From NCBI GenBank assembly GCA_002418705.1, contig DIEQ01000003.1, positions 167 through 8,726 on the forward strand: DNA of 8,560 bases. Reading direction: 5' to 3'. This document shows, piece after piece, positions 6,256 to 8,560 of this stretch. The notes beneath the pieces are model-generated. The model searched no databases. It was not told the origin of the DNA and worked only from the letters and a program-made list of their open reading frames with translations. Position numbers and translations under genes: made by a program. Numbering within the stretch: the first letter of the stretch is position 1; the number at the start of each line of letters is the position of its first letter. The stretch comes from Mageeibacillus sp. UBA5770 (GTDB lineage Bacteria > Bacillota_A > Clostridia > Saccharofermentanales > Saccharofermentanaceae).

Positions 6256-6543
6256 GGTTAATTCGGACTGATTTTGCTTACAGCGTCGGTACATTTATAA
6301 ACGGCGGATGACAGCATCAGAATAAATGCGTCAGAACAGTTGGTGTTTTGAAGTATTAAAACGGGTTTTCAAAATCCTCTCAATCCGCAGAATTCAGCGA
6401 GTGTCACCTCTCCCTGCCTTCTTAGCAATACCTGAGAAAGATATCTTGGTACGCCGGGAGAAGTGAATCGTATTCTCGGTGGACAGCGTGCTGAAATTCA
6501 AGATTTTATGCTATGCGTCATCTTGAGAAAGGAATTTAATTCA
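6256..6543. other. Long intercistronic gap with a possible stem-loop
   Basis: This 288-bp gap between the binding protein and the first permease holds no supportable gene. A bulged hairpin can be drawn at 6268-6320: CTGAT (6268-6272) pairs with ATCAG (6316-6320), GC with GC, and CGTCG (6284-6288) with CGGCG (6302-6306). No T-run follows, so it is not a normal terminator. Such structures after binding-protein genes often protect the upstream message and lower permease output. A short palindrome, AAGATATCTT, lies near 6438-6447. I see no strong new promoter. Confidence 0.35.
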
Positions 6544-7476
6544 ATGACTCGAATTGATTTCAGGCCGGATGGAGCACGTAAAAATTATACTTCTTATGGC
6601 GGTGGGATGAGAAATGCGCCATCTATATTGTTTGCTTTACCCGCGTTATTGATCTTTATCGGATTCTCTGTCATACCGGTAATCGGTGTAGTATTGATGA
6701 GTTTCACCTCCTGGCAGGGTCTGGGTGCGATTACGTTCACAGGAATTACATCCTGGAAAACGGCTTTATCGGATCCGCTAACCTCAAATGCCATTGTGAT
6801 CACTGTGAAAATCATGGTGTTGAGCTTTTCTATTCAAGCCCCGTTGAGCTTGCTTCTCGGCGTATTCTTGGCCGGCCGGCAAAAATACAGGGAAGTACTC
6901 GGTATTCTTTATTTTGTTCCGATGCTTTTGTCATCTGCGGCAATAGCCGTTCTGTTCCGCGCGTTTTTCGACCCAAACTTCGGTATCGGAGCATTTTCGA
7001 ATCTACCGATCTTTAAAGCCAACCTATTGGGAAGTAAACTCGCTATTTATACGGTGACTATTGTCATCGCCTGGCAGTTTATTCCGTTTCATACGCTGAT
7101 CTATCAGGGGGGCGTACGACAAATACCCCAGTCGATCTTTGAGGCAGCAAAAATCGATGGAGCGAACAGATGGCAGGAATTCTGGTATATTACCCTGCCG
7201 CAATTAAAGCATACAGCGATCACCTCAACAACGCTGATGATTGTTGGTTCATTAACCTACTTTGATCTCGTCTTTGTGATGACAAAAGGCGGCCCCGGCG
7301 TTGCTACCCGTATGTTGCCGTTGCACATGTATATTACCGGATTTCAGGCAAACCAGATGGGGGTCGCGGCAGCGTTGGGCGTAATGCTGCTCATCGTTGG
7401 GTTTATTCTTGCGCTTATCACGCAGCGTTTGGGCGGGAAGGACAGGTCTGAATCGCAAACGGAGGGCGCATTATGA
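6544..7476 (+). CDS. ABC sugar transporter permease, MalF type
   Basis: A 310-residue inner-membrane protein forming half of the import channel. Six membrane segments are visible at about 26-52, 84-110, 119-140, 168-190, 224-245 and 274-296. The EAA loop that docks the ATPase is clear at 200-219 (EAAKIDGANRWQEFWYITLP). The open frame extends up to a GTG at 6463, but that codon has only a GGGAG two bases away. The ATG at 6544 has AAAGGA about 10 bases before it and gives the usual family length, so I prefer it; the ATG at 6607 is a less likely alternative. It overlaps the next gene by four bases (ATGA), so the two permeases are probably made by coupled translation. No ATPase gene is seen beside it. 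Confidence 0.92.
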   Translation: MTRIDFRPDGARKNYTSYGGGMRNAPSILFALPALLIFIGFSVIPVIGVVLMSFTSWQGLGAITFTGITSWKTALSDPLTSNAIVITVKIMVLSFSIQAPLSLLLGVFLAGRQKYREVLGILYFVPMLLSSAAIAVLFRAFFDPNFGIGAFSNLPIFKANLLGSKLAIYTVTIVIAWQFIPFHTLIYQGGVRQIPQSIFEAAKIDGANRWQEFWYITLPQLKHTAITSTTLMIVGSLTYFDLVFVMTKGGPGVATRMLPLHMYITGFQANQMGVAAALGVMLLIVGFILALITQRLGGKDRSESQTEGAL

Positions 7477-8327
7477 AGAAACTGAGTCAAAGCCATTCGG
7501 GATTGAGACTCCGGAAACCGAATTATGCTGCCATCCTATTTGGTATAATATGGCTGTTGATTGTAGCTCTTCCACTGTACTATGTGCTAGTCACAGCATT
7601 GAAGCAGCAGAACGATATATATTACTCTCATCCACTCTGGTTCGGAAAAAACGGGCCGTTCTTCGGTAATTTTCGACTTGTTGTGGACTTTGGATTTGGT
7701 AATTATCTGCAAAACTCGATCATTGTTTCGGTGGGCGCAGTCATTCCGATAGTTTTGTTCGCGGCGATGGCTGCATACCCAATCACTTTTTCAAAGGCAA
7801 GAAGCGTAAAAGCAGCACGGTTGTTGTTTTTACAAGGATTAGGCGTTCCGCTTCAAGCGTTGGTTATACCGCTGTACCTGATCGTAATACAATTGGGGAT
7901 TTACGATACTCTGCTTGCTTTGATTCTCCCATATATCGGGGTATTCATGCCGATTTCAATCCTGATTATTTCCAACTCGATGCGTAACATTCCAAAGGAA
8001 TTATTGGAGTCAATGTATCTGGATGGCGCGGGTAACTGGCGAATATTCTGGAATCTGATCGTTCCACTGTCCAAGCCGGCACTGGTGACTGTCGGTATTT
8101 ATAATGCGGTAAATACATGGAACGGTTTCTTGCTGCCACTCGTGTTGACACAGTCAACAAGCATGCGCGTAGTCCCGTTGTCTTTGTGGAACTTCAACAG
8201 CGAATTTGAAACGAATGTTCCGGGCATTGTGGCTGCTGTTATCATGTCTGCCATTCCGCTGATAATAGTATACACCGTAATGCGTCGGCAGCTCATTGCA
8301 GGGCTGACCGCTGGCATAGGGAAATAG
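7473..8327 (+). CDS. ABC sugar transporter permease, MalG type
   Basis: A 284-residue partner permease with six predicted membrane segments (about 18-41, 82-106, 115-137, 146-168, 203-225, 249-270). The ATPase-docking loop is at 179-198 and reads ESMYLDGAGNWRIFWNLIVP; the usual EAA is ESM here, with the key glycine kept. The C terminus RRQLIAGLTAGIGK is a typical MalG-type ending. GGAGGG (7461-7466) lies 6 bases before the ATG, which overlaps the stop of the MalF-type gene. Together with the binding protein it makes a complete carbohydrate importer except for the ATPase, which must be encoded elsewhere if the system works. Confidence 0.93.
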   Translation: MKKLSQSHSGLRLRKPNYAAILFGIIWLLIVALPLYYVLVTALKQQNDIYYSHPLWFGKNGPFFGNFRLVVDFGFGNYLQNSIIVSVGAVIPIVLFAAMAAYPITFSKARSVKAARLLFLQGLGVPLQALVIPLYLIVIQLGIYDTLLALILPYIGVFMPISILIISNSMRNIPKELLESMYLDGAGNWRIFWNLIVPLSKPALVTVGIYNAVNTWNGFLLPLVLTQSTSMRVVPLSLWNFNSEFETNVPGIVAAVIMSAIPLIIVYTVMRRQLIAGLTAGIGK

Positions 8328-8345
8328 GATTTGGCAAGGAGAACA

Positions 8346-8378
8346 GGTCGCCGTATTTGCAGCAGCAGCCAGGCGACC
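8346..8378 (+). terminator. Possible weak terminator or stem-loop after the permeases
   Basis: GGTCGCC (8346-8352) and GGCGACC (8372-8378) pair perfectly over 7 bp with a 19-base loop, 19 bases after the permease stop. The run that follows (GGTCTTTCATC) is only weakly T-rich, so termination would be partial at best. Confidence 0.35.
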
Positions 8379-8381
8379 GGT

Positions 8382-8492
8382 CTTTCATCGGACGATCTTG
8401 TTTCTCGAGAGATCAAGCTGGACGAAATCAACGAGGCTTATGCGGAACTTGCCAATGGAAAGATTGCCCGCAGTGTGATCACTTCCTTTTAA
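8382..8492 (+). pseudogene. C-terminal remnant of a zinc-dependent alcohol dehydrogenase
   Basis: A frame ending in TAA at 8490-8492 reads DDLVSREIKLDEINEAYAEL from 8391, followed by a GKIARSVI ending. This matches the shape of the C terminus of medium-chain zinc-dependent alcohol dehydrogenases (a D-x-L-I-S-R-E-x-x-L-x-E-I-N-E-A segment followed by G-x-x-x-R-S-V-I). Only about 34-37 residues of an expected 340-390 are present. Upstream, the frame stays open to 8328, but its content (Arg- and Ser-rich, overlapping a hairpin) is not dehydrogenase-like. No start with a ribosome binding site is seen. It is most likely what remains after a deletion fused the permease region to the end of this gene. 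It sits 29 bases before a short-chain dehydrogenase gene, so the two were probably neighbours in one catabolic operon. Confidence 0.65.
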
Positions 8493-8521
8493 TAAGGTTG
8501 ATAAAAACGAGGAGAAACGGT

Positions 8522-8560
8522 ATGAGGTTCAAAGATAAAGTTGTATTAGTGACGGGTGCG
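8522..8560 (+). CDS. Short-chain dehydrogenase/reductase, N-terminal part (cut by window end)
   Basis: Thirteen codons are visible: MRFKDKVVLVTGA. A short basic start followed by a beta strand and TGA is the beginning of the TGxxxGxG cofactor-binding motif of the SDR family, which uses NAD(P)H to oxidise or reduce alcohols and ketones, often sugars or sugar alcohols. GAGGAGA (8509-8515) lies 6 bases before the ATG, so this is a well-formed start. The gene follows the importer in the same direction and could be part of the same catabolic unit. The catalytic residues lie outside the window, so function stays general. Confidence 0.8.
   Translation, partial: MRFKDKVVLVTGA

Noticed and set aside
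6358..6372. AAAACGGGTTTTCA as a catabolite-control (cre) site
   Set aside because: The spacing of the two arms is two bases too long for the cre pattern and it lies within the operon, not at a promoter.
6463..6543. GTG at 6463 as the start of the MalF-type permease
   Set aside because: The purine stretch is only two bases away and the extra 27 residues do not look like the family; the ATG at 6544 has better spacing and length.
8403..8410. TCTCGAGA as a further LacI-type operator
   Set aside because: It lacks the flanking TG/CA bases of the shared motif and lies within the dehydrogenase remnant.

Overview
The window looks like a piece of a Firmicutes (probably Clostridia) chromosome. The basis is a Clostridia-style lipoprotein signal on the solute-binding protein, strong AGGAGG-type ribosome binding sites, TTGACA/TATAAT-type promoters, and the ISLre2 and IS4-like insertion sequence types. 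This is an inference from style, not a species call.

Left third (1-2922): a nest of two insertion sequences. An apparently intact ISLre2-family element (227-1732, transposase on the minus strand) sits inside the eighth codon region of an older IS4-like (DDE) transposase gene. The 9-bp target duplication TTTGCCAGA flanks it on both sides. Removing the element and one duplicate restores the reading frame from an ATG at 203 with a good ribosome binding site. The older gene also carries a frameshift near its 3' end (T-run 2780-2784), so it is broken twice. Upstream (18-162) lie two imperfect ~58-nt direct repeats.

Middle (2923-4905): a LacI-family repressor gene (3279-4307) with a strong promoter, an operator just downstream of that promoter, and an intrinsic terminator. 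A 598-bp gene-free stretch follows. It holds a second operator and then a strong TTGACA-17-TATTAT promoter with a third operator immediately downstream.

Right half (4906-8560): a sugar-type ABC importer without its ATPase: a lipoprotein substrate-binding protein (4906-6255), a MalF-type permease (6544-7476) and a MalG-type permease (7473-8327, overlapping by ATGA). After it come a C-terminal remnant that reads like a zinc-dependent alcohol dehydrogenase (about 8382-8492) and the first 13 codons of a short-chain dehydrogenase/reductase gene (8522 onward, cut by the window end).

How it fits together: the shared palindrome (T(A/G)TGCTCG(A/T)GCACA, three copies) ties the LacI protein to its own promoter and to the transporter promoter. 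The most economical reading is an autoregulated local repressor that holds the importer off until a sugar or sugar derivative is present. The ATPase would come from elsewhere, as in MsmK/MsiK-type shared systems, and the oxidoreductases downstream would act on the imported compound. The substrate cannot be named from the sequence. I do not see a wholly new system here; the best leads are the operator layout, the nested IS and the dehydrogenase remnant.
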